DNA from: Novosphingobium sp. G106
GTDB lineage: Bacteria > Pseudomonadota > Alphaproteobacteria > Sphingomonadales > Sphingomonadaceae
DNA: 64,000 nt
NCBI RefSeq assembly: GCF_019075875.1
Contig: NZ_JAHOOZ010000001.1
Span: 5,398,001-5,462,000 of the forward strand
Reading direction: 5' to 3'
The translations under genes and the position numbers were made by a program. The notes below the pieces were generated by a model, which saw nothing but the letters and a program-made list of their open reading frames with translations, was not told the origin of the DNA and made no database searches. Positions 1-8,700 of the stretch are shown here, one piece after another. Within the stretch, counting starts at the first letter, position 1; each line of letters begins with the position of its first letter.

Positions 1-1
1 G

Positions 2-526
2 CCGAAGCGGCTGCCCGAAGGCATGGAAGCGGGGCTGGAGATCAACTACCGCCACCAGTCGCCGCCCGTCACTTTCGCCAGTGCGGCGCATGCCTGCGTG
101 GTCGAGGTCTGCACCGAGACCGGCCGGGTGAATATCCTGCGCTGGGTGGCTTCGGAGGACTGCGGCGTGGTGATCCATCCGGCCGTCGTCGAAGGCCAGA
201 TCGCCGGCGGCCTTGCCCAGGCGATCGGCATGGTGCTGCTCGAGGACATGCCGTTCGACGCGCAGGGCAATCCGGCGGCGGCGACGTTCAAGGACTACCT
301 GCTGCCGAGCATCACCGACGTCCCCGAGATCGAGTTCACCCACATCGTCACGCCGGCCAAGGGCCTTGGCGGCTTTCGCGGCGTCGGCGAGGGCGGGGCG
401 ATCATCGGGCCGCCGGCGCTGATCAACGCGATCTACGACGCGCTGTCTCCGTTCGACGTGACCTGCCTGGACCTGCCGCTCTCGCCCTCGCGCCTGCTCG
501 ATGCGATCGAGAAGGGCTCCCGCTAG
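2..526 (+). CDS. Molybdopterin-binding large subunit of a xanthine dehydrogenase/CO dehydrogenase-family hydroxylase, C-terminal part
   Basis: The 5' end lies outside the window; the reading frame is open from base 2 to a TAG stop at 524-526. The visible ~174 residues match the end of the Mo-cofactor subunit of the xanthine dehydrogenase family: a segment ending in CGVVIHPAVVEGQIAGG (cofactor-binding loop) and, later, GGFRGVGEGGAIIGPPALINAI. The Glu in the GVGEGG stretch corresponds to the conserved active-site glutamate of this family. Such enzymes hydroxylate N-heterocycles, aldehydes or, in a few CoA-linked versions, ring carbons, and need FAD and 2Fe-2S partners not visible here. The gene converges on the KstD-like gene with only 3 bases between the stops. 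Substrate unknown. Confidence 0.88.
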   Translation, partial: PKRLPEGMEAGLEINYRHQSPPVTFASAAHACVVEVCTETGRVNILRWVASEDCGVVIHPAVVEGQIAGGLAQAIGMVLLEDMPFDAQGNPAAATFKDYLLPSITDVPEIEFTHIVTPAKGLGGFRGVGEGGAIIGPPALINAIYDALSPFDVTCLDLPLSPSRLLDAIEKGSR

Positions 527-529
527 AGG

Positions 530-2215
530 TCAGAAAGCCTGATTGCCGAGCCCCGCTGCGTGCTTGGCGGCGATCCAGCCGAAGGTCATCGACGGCCCGA
601 CGCTCGCGCCGGCGCCCGGATAGACGCCGCCGAACGGGGATGCGGTCGAGATGCCGCAGGCGTAGAGGCCCTCGATCGGCGAGCCGTCCGCGTTCAGCAC
701 GCGTGCCGATGCGTCGGTGATGACGCCGCCATAGGTGCCGACGTCGGCGGGGATCACTTCCGCGGCGTAGAACGGGCCCTTTTCGATCTTGCCCATTGTC
801 TTGTTCGGCCCGTCCTTGAAGAATGGATCGCCGAGATAATCGTCATAGGCACGCTCGCCGCGGTGGAAGTCCTCGTCCCGGCCGGCCGCGACGAATTGGT
901 TCCAGCGTTCGACCGTGGCCTTGAGTGCGGCCGGATCGACTTCGATCGCGCGGGCGAGTTCCTCGATCGTAGCGCCCTGCTTCAGCCATCCCGACGACAG
1001 CCATTCGGGCTTCACCGGGCCGCCGCCGATGCGATCCGCCAGCGAGTACCTGGCCATGTACTGCGAATCCATGATGCCCCAGCTCGGCACCGCCGGCGCG
1101 ACGCGGTCATGTTCGCGCATGGCCTGGCAGAACAGCTCGTAGGAGCCGCCCTCGTTGACGTAGCGCACGCCGGTGCGGTCGACGAGGATCGCGTGCGGCT
1201 TGGCCGTGACGCCCTGCATGCCGGGGATGACATAGGCCTTGTCCCAGCCCGGTGCCCGCGTCGACTGGAAGCCGACCATCTCGTCCATCTGCGCGAGCAC
1301 GCCGCCGACGCGCTCGAGCTCCTTGTGCATGTCGCCGGTGTTGCTCTCGATCTCGTTCGACCACTCGACGTGGGTGCCGGGCATGTACTTGTCGCGCATC
1401 GCCTGATTCTTGCCGAAACCGCCGGCGTTCACCAGCACGCCCAGCCGCGCGCCGATCCGCCAGGGCTTGCCGTCGCGGACCGTGACGACGCCCAACGCCT
1501 TGCCGTCCTCCACGACCAGTTCGGACACCGGCGTCTCGGTACGGATGTCGGCCGGAGTCTTGAGCACGGCCTGCAGCATCCGTCCCTGCAGCGCCGCGCC
1601 CGCCGTGACCCAGTGCTTGCCGGTCAGCTTGCCCATGACGATGCTCACGCCGATCCGCGCGATCATCAGCTTGATCTTCCAGCTGAACCGGGCGAACGGC
1701 ACCATCCAGGCGTCCTTCATCTTGACCGGCATTTCGAGGAAGCCCTGGCGCAGCTTGGGCTCCCAGGCGCCGAGCTGCCGCTTGTCGAAGGGCAGCGCCT
1801 GCACGGTGCGGCTCGTCTTGCAGCCGCCGGGAAGCTCGTCGTAGTAGTCGGGCCAGAAGTGCGAGCCGCGTTCTAGTGCGAGCCCCTCGCCGACGAGGAA
1901 ATCGATCATCCGTGGCGCTTCGGTCGCATAGGCGCGCCGCCGCTCGGGCGAAGTGCCGGGGAACTGGGGGCCTTCGGGCACCACCGCGTCGAGATAGGTG
2001 ATCGCCTTCTCGGTGCTGTCCTCGCCCGGATCCATGAAGCGGTTGTTCGGCACCCACATCGTCCCGCCCGACTTGCAGGTCGTGCCGCCGAGCCACTGTG
2101 CCTTTTCGAGCATGACCACAGACTTGCCCGCTTTGGCCATCATCAGCGCCGAGGTCATCGCCCCGCCGCCGCTGCCGACGATCACCCAATCGAACGTCTC
2201 GTCGAACTCCGGCAT
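530..2215 (-). CDS. FAD-dependent oxidoreductase of the 3-ketosteroid delta1-dehydrogenase / fumarate reductase flavoprotein family
   Basis: A 561-residue flavoprotein. The N-terminus carries the FAD-binding Rossmann motif VGSGGGAMTSA about 15 residues in, followed by EKAQWLGGTTCKSGG, typical of the KstD/fumarate reductase superfamily. The C-terminus has GTYGGVITDASARVL and GLYACG...FGGVYPGAGAS, the second FAD/substrate lobe. In this family KstDs introduce a C1-C2 double bond next to a ring ketone; others reduce or oxidise cyclic ketones. I chose the ATG at 2215 because GGGAGAG precedes it at good spacing and the Rossmann fold then starts near the N-terminus; an ATG 11 codons upstream (2248) lacks such a site. 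It is divergent from the acyl-CoA ligase operon, suggesting shared control. Steroid specificity is not proven. Confidence 0.85.
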   Translation of the reverse strand: MPEFDETFDWVIVGSGGGAMTSALMMAKAGKSVVMLEKAQWLGGTTCKSGGTMWVPNNRFMDPGEDSTEKAITYLDAVVPEGPQFPGTSPERRRAYATEAPRMIDFLVGEGLALERGSHFWPDYYDELPGGCKTSRTVQALPFDKRQLGAWEPKLRQGFLEMPVKMKDAWMVPFARFSWKIKLMIARIGVSIVMGKLTGKHWVTAGAALQGRMLQAVLKTPADIRTETPVSELVVEDGKALGVVTVRDGKPWRIGARLGVLVNAGGFGKNQAMRDKYMPGTHVEWSNEIESNTGDMHKELERVGGVLAQMDEMVGFQSTRAPGWDKAYVIPGMQGVTAKPHAILVDRTGVRYVNEGGSYELFCQAMREHDRVAPAVPSWGIMDSQYMARYSLADRIGGGPVKPEWLSSGWLKQGATIEELARAIEVDPAALKATVERWNQFVAAGRDEDFHRGERAYDDYLGDPFFKDGPNKTMGKIEKGPFYAAEVIPADVGTYGGVITDASARVLNADGSPIEGLYACGISTASPFGGVYPGAGASVGPSMTFGWIAAKHAAGLGNQAF

Positions 2216-2352
2216 TGCTGTCTCTCCCTCGCGTACCGCGCGATGCACTGTCGCTCCGGTTGTTCCTGTAAGTCCATAGGATTGGATTGCCCTGATCGGT
2301 CAAGTGAGCGGAACTCCAGCCTCTTTGCCAGAGCGTCCGCAAGATGGTCCTG

Positions 2353-2375
2353 CGGCTTGACTAGCTGACAAGCCG
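2353..2375. promoter_or_regulatory. Inverted repeat, candidate operator of the divergent KstD-like/CoA-ligase promoter region
   Basis: Perfect 7-bp arms CGGCTTG (2353-2359) and CAAGCCG (2369-2375) separated by 9 bases, 39 bp upstream of the CoA-ligase start, in a 198-bp region between divergent genes. The position suits a repressor or activator site; no regulator gene is in the window and the family is unknown. Confidence 0.35.
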
Positions 2376-2413
2376 GCTCAACCCTGTCCGCACAGAAAAA
2401 TGGAGAGGCGCGG

Positions 2414-4102
2414 ATGGTGCAGTCGCAGCGGATCATGGTCGGGGGCGGGGAGGAAGGTGCGGCGCGTCTTGCTGCCGCTCGCGAGCGCACCATGTGGCAG
2501 GCGATCTCGGACTCCGCCGCGCGCTTTCCCGAAAAGGTCGCGCTGGTCGGCGCCAACGACGCGGGCGAAGTCGGCAAGCTCACCTACGGCGAACTGACCA
2601 AGCGCGTCCGCGACTTCTCGACCGGGCTGGCCCGCACCGGCGTGCGCCGCGGCGACCGGGTCGTGCTGTGGATGACCAATTCGCTCGACTGGATCGTCGC
2701 CTCGTTCGGGGCGATGCGGCTGGGTGCGGTGGTCGTGCCGGTCAACACCTTCCTCAAGCCGCCCGAGATCCGTTACGTCATCGAGCAGTCGCGCGCGCGC
2801 CACCTGATCATGCTCGATCGCTTTCGCAATCTCGACATGCCGGCGATCCTGGGCGAGATCTGCCCGGCCTTCGCGACTGCCGACCAGCCCGGCAATCTCT
2901 GCGAGCCCGAGCTGCCAGATCTGCGCCACGTCATCATGTTGTCGCGCACCGGCGCGCGGCATCCGGGCGCGCACGACTTCGGCGTCGTCGAGCACATCGG
3001 CCGCAGCGATGACGGCGAGTGGCTCGCCATCGGCGACACGATGGCCGCGGCCGTGAAGCCTACCGACCTCGCCATGATCAAGTACACTTCGGGTAGCACC
3101 GGCTTTCCCAAGGGCGTCATGCTCGAACAGGGCGGCATGATCGCCAGCGGCGTGCTCCACGCCCGGCGGATCGGCGCGGATCACGATGACGTGTTCTTCT
3201 CGATGATGCCGTTCTTCCACGGCGGCGGTTCGATCTGGGGCCAGATGACGATGCTGGTCAACGGCGGGCGGCTGGTCTTCACCGAGGCCTTCGATCCCAA
3301 GCTGGCGGTCAAGCTGCTCGAGCAGGAACAACCGACGATCATGTTCGGCGTGCTGGCCGCCGAAGTGGTCGCGCTGGCGCTGGAGCAGGGGCTGACCTTT
3401 CCCTCGCTCAAGAACGCACCGGTCGCGGGGGAGGACGGTCGCAGGGTCATGCCCAACGTCGCGGCGACGATCATGCCCTTCGGATTGACCGAATGCTACG
3501 GCCCCGGCGCGGTGTCGAGCATCAGCGATCCGCCCGACAAGCTCGGCAAGTCGGGCCGCATGCTCGATGGCTACCAGCTCCGCGTGGTCGATCCCGAGAC
3601 GCTCGCGGACGTCGCGCCCGGCCAGCCCGGCGAGGCCTGGATCCGCGGCAACGTCATGCGCGGCTACTGGGACAAGCCGGTGGAAAGCGCCAAGGCGCTG
3701 ACCGAGGACGGCTGGCTGCGCAGCGAGGACCTGATCTCGGTCGATGAAGATGGCTACATTTCCTACGTCGGCCGGATCAAGCTGATGCTCAAGGTCGGCG
3801 GCGAGAACGTCTCGATCGAGGAGGTCGAGAACGTCGTGACCGGCCACGACGACATTGCCGAATGCGGTGCGGTGGGCGTGTCCGATCCGCGGCGTCAGGA
3901 AGTGGTGCGGGTCTATGTTTCGCGCCGCAAGGGGCGCGCGATCGAAGAAGCGGAACTGCGGCCCTGGCTCGAGAGCCGGCTCGCGCGCTTCAAGCAGCCG
4001 CGCGACATCCTGTTCGTCGATGCGCTGCCCCGCCTGGCCAACGGCAAGATCGATCGGGTGACACTGGCCGCATGGGCCAAAGAGGACACGGTGACGGCAT
4101 GA
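2414..4102 (+). CDS. Acyl-CoA synthetase (AMP-dependent synthetase/ligase, ANL superfamily)
   Basis: A 562-residue adenylate-forming ligase that should activate a carboxylic acid to its CoA thioester with ATP. Visible motifs are the P-loop-like YTSGSTGFPKGVM near residue 220, GLTECYGPG (adenine binding) near 358, a YVGRIKLMLKVGGENV hinge segment near 455 and a C-terminal NGKIDR with the conserved catalytic lysine. The hinge motif reads GRIKLML where most homologues have GRxKDM. The ATG at 2414 is preceded by GGAGAGG at 9 bases. The stop overlaps the start of the DUF35 gene (ATGA), so ligase, DUF35 protein and thiolase-fold protein form one operon, as in side-chain degradation clusters of steroids and similar acids. 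Substrate not deducible. Confidence 0.9.
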   Translation: MVQSQRIMVGGGEEGAARLAAARERTMWQAISDSAARFPEKVALVGANDAGEVGKLTYGELTKRVRDFSTGLARTGVRRGDRVVLWMTNSLDWIVASFGAMRLGAVVVPVNTFLKPPEIRYVIEQSRARHLIMLDRFRNLDMPAILGEICPAFATADQPGNLCEPELPDLRHVIMLSRTGARHPGAHDFGVVEHIGRSDDGEWLAIGDTMAAAVKPTDLAMIKYTSGSTGFPKGVMLEQGGMIASGVLHARRIGADHDDVFFSMMPFFHGGGSIWGQMTMLVNGGRLVFTEAFDPKLAVKLLEQEQPTIMFGVLAAEVVALALEQGLTFPSLKNAPVAGEDGRRVMPNVAATIMPFGLTECYGPGAVSSISDPPDKLGKSGRMLDGYQLRVVDPETLADVAPGQPGEAWIRGNVMRGYWDKPVESAKALTEDGWLRSEDLISVDEDGYISYVGRIKLMLKVGGENVSIEEVENVVTGHDDIAECGAVGVSDPRRQEVVRVYVSRRKGRAIEEAELRPWLESRLARFKQPRDILFVDALPRLANGKIDRVTLAAWAKEDTVTA

Positions 4103-4554
4103 AGAACTACGGCCCGATCGACGACTTCACCGTCTTCGAACTCTATCCCGATGTCCAGATCACTCATGACAACGTCGAGCACTACCGCGCGCTCGCCGAG
4201 AAACAGCTCGTGATCAACCGCTGCCAGGACTGCGGCCATTGGATCTACCCGCACCGGCCGCTCTGCCCCGAATGCTGGTCGTGGAACGTGAAGCCCGAGG
4301 AGATCAGCGGCCTTGGCACCGTGTTCATGTTCACGCTTCTGTACCAGTTGCGCGATCCGCAAAGCATGATCCACGAGCCGGTCAACGTCGCCGCGGTCGA
4401 ACTGGTCGAGCAGAAGGGCCTCCGCTACCTCGCGCGCATCGTCAATTGCGACCCGCAGGACATCGTCCACGACATGCCTGTGCGGCTGACCTGGATCGAG
4501 CAGGGCAATCTCGAATGGCCTGCCTTCGAGCCTTTCGTAGGAGGGCGCGGCTGA
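4099..4554 (+). CDS. DUF35 (Zn-ribbon + OB-fold) protein, probable ChsH2-like partner of the thiolase-fold protein
   Basis: A 151-residue protein with a rubredoxin-like zinc ribbon, CQDCG at residues 42-46 and CPEC at 56-59, followed by a region matching the OB-fold acyl-CoA-binding domain (TVFMFTLLYQ...VNVAAVEL). The start codon overlaps the ligase stop (ATGA), and its stop overlaps the next start (TGATG), indicating translational coupling on both sides. In steroid side-chain catabolism the DUF35 protein (or domain) of ChsH2 binds Ltp2, a thiolase-fold aldolase, and completes its active site; the same adjacency here suggests a two-protein complex. A longer in-frame extension upstream lies wholly inside the ligase gene and is not a credible start. 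Confidence 0.87.
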   Translation: MKNYGPIDDFTVFELYPDVQITHDNVEHYRALAEKQLVINRCQDCGHWIYPHRPLCPECWSWNVKPEEISGLGTVFMFTLLYQLRDPQSMIHEPVNVAAVELVEQKGLRYLARIVNCDPQDIVHDMPVRLTWIEQGNLEWPAFEPFVGGRG

Positions 4555-5756
4555 TGGCGCGCAATCCCTACAAGGATCAGATCGCCGTCGTCGGCGTCGG
4601 CTCGACGCCCTATGGCCGCGATCTCGGCCGCTCGCACCTCTCGCTCGGGCTTGAGGCGGCGGTCAACGCGATCCGCGACGCCGGCATCGACAAGCAGGAG
4701 GTCGACGGCATCTGCGGTTCGGGCATGACTCCGCTGGCGCAGGGCGGGTCGGGCTTCCTCTCGCTGCAGGGCGCGCTTGGCATAGAACGCTGCACCTGGG
4801 CGCTCAACTCCTGGCTCGGCTCGGCCTTCGTCTATGCCGCGCAAGCCGTCGCGACGGGACTCTGCGACACCGTCCTCGTAGTGCAAACCTACCAGCGCGA
4901 TCCGGGCATGTCGCGCTCGGCCAATGCCGATCCGTTCCGCCGCAACCTGAGCAAGTTCGGCGATGTCGGCGGCGACATCGGCGGGCCGGACTTCGCCAAG
5001 CGCTGGGTCCATTCGGGCGAGCCCTATGCGGCCTGGATGCGGCGCTACATGCACGACTTCGGCACCAACAAGGATGCCTTCGCCTATATGGCGATGAACA
5101 ACCGTGCCCAGGGCGCGCGCAATCCCGCCGCGGTGATGCAGAACCCGATCACCTACGACGAATACCATTCGTCGCGGATGATCTGGGAGCCGATGCAGAT
5201 CTACGACATGGACGTGCCGGTCGACTGTGCCGAGGCTCATGTCATCACAACGGTCGAACGCGCGCGCGATCTAAAGCACAAGCCGGTTCTGATCCACGCG
5301 ATGGCGCTGGGTGGCACGCGCTGCGGCGAATTCTACGAGAACTCGCTGCCCTGGACCGAACTGGCGCACTGGGTATCGGCCAAGGGCATGCTCGACCGCA
5401 GCGACATCAAGCCACCCGAGGTCGATCTGTTCTATCCCTATGACGGCTACACGATCGACGCGGTCTGTACGGTCGAGGCGACCGGCTGGTGCAAGCCGGG
5501 CGAGACCGGAGATTTCTTCAAGGAAAGCTGGGATCCGGTGGAAGGCATCCTGAAGCTCAATGGCCGCACGCAAGTGAGCACGCACGGTGGCGGGCTGGCT
5601 CTGGGCCGGGCCGGCGGATCGAACTTCTACTCGGAAGCCGTCCGCCAGCTACGCGGCACCGAGGGGGCGCGGCAGGTTGCCGATGCCAAGACCGCATTGA
5701 TCAACATCGGCAGCTTCTTCCACGATCCCTCGGCGGTGATGCTGCGGACCGATTGA
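4554..5756 (+). CDS. Thiolase-fold protein (SCP-x/lipid-transfer type), probably an Ltp2-like aldolase
   Basis: A 400-residue member of the thiolase superfamily SCP-x branch. It opens with QIAVVGVGSTPYGR and has a glycine-rich C-terminal STHGGGLALGRAGG (342-355). The nucleophilic cysteine expected near residue 88 is absent: the equivalent stretch reads ALNSWLGSAFVYAA, and the late GH motif is GR. It does carry LFYPYDGYT (292-300), the region that supplies a proposed catalytic tyrosine in Ltp2 aldolases. With the coupled DUF35 partner this points to retro-aldol cleavage of a beta-hydroxyacyl-CoA rather than thiolysis. Family membership is clear; the aldolase assignment is inferred from missing residues plus context. 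The stop codon lies inside a hairpin that probably ends transcription. Confidence 0.87.
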   Translation: MARNPYKDQIAVVGVGSTPYGRDLGRSHLSLGLEAAVNAIRDAGIDKQEVDGICGSGMTPLAQGGSGFLSLQGALGIERCTWALNSWLGSAFVYAAQAVATGLCDTVLVVQTYQRDPGMSRSANADPFRRNLSKFGDVGGDIGGPDFAKRWVHSGEPYAAWMRRYMHDFGTNKDAFAYMAMNNRAQGARNPAAVMQNPITYDEYHSSRMIWEPMQIYDMDVPVDCAEAHVITTVERARDLKHKPVLIHAMALGGTRCGEFYENSLPWTELAHWVSAKGMLDRSDIKPPEVDLFYPYDGYTIDAVCTVEATGWCKPGETGDFFKESWDPVEGILKLNGRTQVSTHGGGLALGRAGGSNFYSEAVRQLRGTEGARQVADAKTALINIGSFFHDPSAVMLRTD

Positions 5757-5778
5757 CACCAATCGACCGGTCCGCAGC
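5741..5778. terminator. Hairpin between convergent genes, probable bidirectional terminator
   Basis: Arms GCTGCGGACC (5741-5750) and GGTCCGCAGC (5769-5778) pair perfectly, and inside them GATTG (5751-5755) pairs with CAATC (5760-5764) around a 4-base loop, leaving a small bulge. It includes the stop codon of the thiolase-fold gene and ends 10 bases before the car stop. There is no T-run, so termination efficiency is uncertain. Confidence 0.6.
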
Positions 5779-5787
5779 GGGCAGCGC

Positions 5788-8700
5788 CTAGAGCAGTTTC
5801 AGGTGCCGCAGGTCGGCGACGTACTTGCCGATCAGATCCGCGGAGACCGGCGGGATCACATAGCCCGCGGCCGCCGTCGCCGTCTGGAAGCGTTCCGCCG
5901 GCAGCATCGACTTGCCCGTCGGCCGCTGCGGCTGGCGGTAGGGGTCGAGGATCGCCAGCATCGATTCGCCGCGCTGTTCCTCGGGCAGCAGGCGCATCGA
6001 AGTCTCGAAGCGCGAGAGCCAGTCGTCGTAGCGGTCGATCCGTTCGATCTGGCAGCCGCTGTCGATCATCCAGTCGACGAAATTGTCGAGCGAGACGCCG
6101 TCGTCGATGTGGCTGGACAGGTTGTAGCTGTTGAAGCCCTGCGGATCCTGAGCGCCGATGGCGGTGACCGAGTCAGCCAGGAAATCGACCGTCAGTCCGT
6201 CATAGCGCGCGCGGGGACGGCCGGCGGAGCCGTCGGCGGCATAGAACGTCTCGGGCGCGATGCCCGTGGCGGCCAGGCTGAACAGCAGGCGGGTGAACAT
6301 GTCGGGCACGTTGAGCTGGCCGGCATAGCGGCTGTGCGCCAGGATCATGCCTGGGCGGAACACCGCGACGGGCATGCCGCAGAGGTCATGCGCCTCGCGC
6401 AGCAGCACTTCGCTCGCCCATTTGCTGACGCCGTAGCCATTGGCATAGCCGTCATCGATCTGGCAGCTCGGCATGAGCTGGCGGATGTCGCCGTCCTCGT
6501 CGACGATGCGCGTGGCGACCGAGTTCACCCCGAGCGTCGAGACATAGTGGAACCGCTTGATCTTGCTGGTCAGTGCCAGGCGGATGAGTTCGGCAGTGCC
6601 CGTCACGTTGGCGGCGAAGAGCTGGTTGTAGGGCAGCCGGTGGTTCACGTGCGCGCCCGGGTGGACGATCAGGTCAACGTCAGCGGCCAACCGCTCCCAG
6701 GTCGCGTCGTCGAGGCCGAGGTTCGGCAAGCCGAGATCGCCCGGCAGGACTTCGAGGTGATCGGCTGCCAGCTTGCGGAAATGGGCCAGGAGCTGCGGGT
6801 CGCTCTCGATCGCCGCTTCGACGCGGGCGTAGGCCTGGGCGGGAGTGCTGCCGCGCGCGATCAGGATGACCTTGCCGCCGGTTTCGGCGAGCCGTTCGAG
6901 CCAGGCGAGCGCCTGGAACCGGCCGAGGAAGCCAGTCGCGCCGGTCAGGAGCACGGTCTTGATCTCCCCCGCCTTGGGCAGGCTGGGAGCCTTGGCGAGA
7001 AGATCGGCGTCGATGAACTTGTCCAGCGTCAGCTCGCTGGCCTTGACCTCGACGCTATCGGCGGCGTGGACCGTGGCGAAGCTAGGCCGCTTCTTGCCCG
7101 TGCTGCGTTCGGCCTCGATGTAGTCGACCAGGTTCTGGACGTCGCCGGCCGGGTTGATGATCACGCCGACCGGGACTTCCACCCCGAAGATTTCCTCGAG
7201 CAGGTTTGAGAAGGTCAGCGCCGCGAGCGAATCGCCGCCGAGGTCGATGAAGCGCGAACTGGGCTGCACGTCCGACGCACCGAGGCCCAGTGTGGCCTGC
7301 ACGGCCTGGGTCACGGTCTCGATCATCGGCCGGCCGGCGCCGCTGGTGCGCAGCTGGCGAAGCACGTCGAACTGGTCTTGCGCGATCTGCGCGTACATCG
7401 CCTCCAGGCTCTCGCCGTAGCGGTCCTTGAGCTTGGGGCGCTGATGCTTGCCGATTTCGGAGAGCAGGCCGTTCTTGAGGCTGAAAGGATCGGTCTCGAT
7501 GATGAAGTCGCGCGGGACTTCCCAGCCATTGAACCCGTCCTCTTCGGCCACCTCGTGCAGCGCGCGGCGGATCGCGGCTTTCACCTTGTCGGTGCCGCCG
7601 TCCGGGCCGAGCTGGGCGACCAGATCCTCGCTCGGCACGACTACGGCGAGCAGGAAGGCGCGCTCGCTGGTGCCATAGACGTAGATCTGCCGGATCGCGG
7701 CGTGATGCGCATAGGCCGCCTCGAGCTTCTGGATCGCGACGAACTCGCCCTGCGACAGCTTGATCACGTTGTTGCAGCGGTCAACGAAGACGAGGTGGTC
7801 GGGACCGTATTCGGCCATGACGTCGCCCGTGCGGTAATAGCCGTTCTCGAACTTCTCCGAAGTGAGATCGGGGCGCTTGTAGTAGCCGCCCATGAAGCGG
7901 TCGGACTTCACCAGCAGCTCGCCGCGCGGATAGGGCTTGTCGGTGCTGAAATAGCCGAGCTCGGGCACGTCGGCGAGTTTGTAGTCGATGACCGGTGGGC
8001 GCTGGATCTTCCAGTCGACCAGCACGGTGCCGCCGGCGATCTCGGTCGAGGAATAGCCGATCGGCATGTGCAGATCGAGCATGTCTTCCATGAAGACATA
8101 GGTCTCCGGCGCGAGCGAGGCCGAACCACAGCCGACCGAGAGCAGTCGGCCGCCGAGGATGTTCTCGCGCATGTCGCGCTTGATCGCCTCGCTCGCGGTC
8201 GCCTCGTCCTCGCCCGCGGCAACGCGCAGGTCGAGCTCGCCGAGATAGCGGTGGTGGAACAGCTCGCAGACGCGCGGGACGATCGAGGCCATCGTCGGGC
8301 GCGCCAGGGCGAAGTCCTCGAACATCGTCGAGAGATCGGCCCGGGGCGAGCAATAGGAGGTGCCGCCGTTGGCCAGCGCCATCAGCAGGTAGCCGTTGCC
8401 GACGAGGTGGGCCATCGGCATGAAGCTCAGCGTGACGGTCGGGATGTCGTGGTCGTGCAGCCAGGTGCCGATGACCAGGCTCTGGGTGAAGATCGCGCCC
8501 TTGGGCGTGCCCGTCGAGCCCGAGGTATAGAACAGCCAGGCCAGCGGGTCCTCGCCTTCGGCCGGCACGTAGAGCGGCAGTCGCTCCTGCCTGGCGCCGC
8601 GCGCGATGACCTCCTCGAAGGTGTCGACGACGATCGGGCACTTCGCGTCGGCGAGCTTCTGGCGGGCAGCGGCGAGCTTTTCGCGCTGGTCGTCGTCGCG

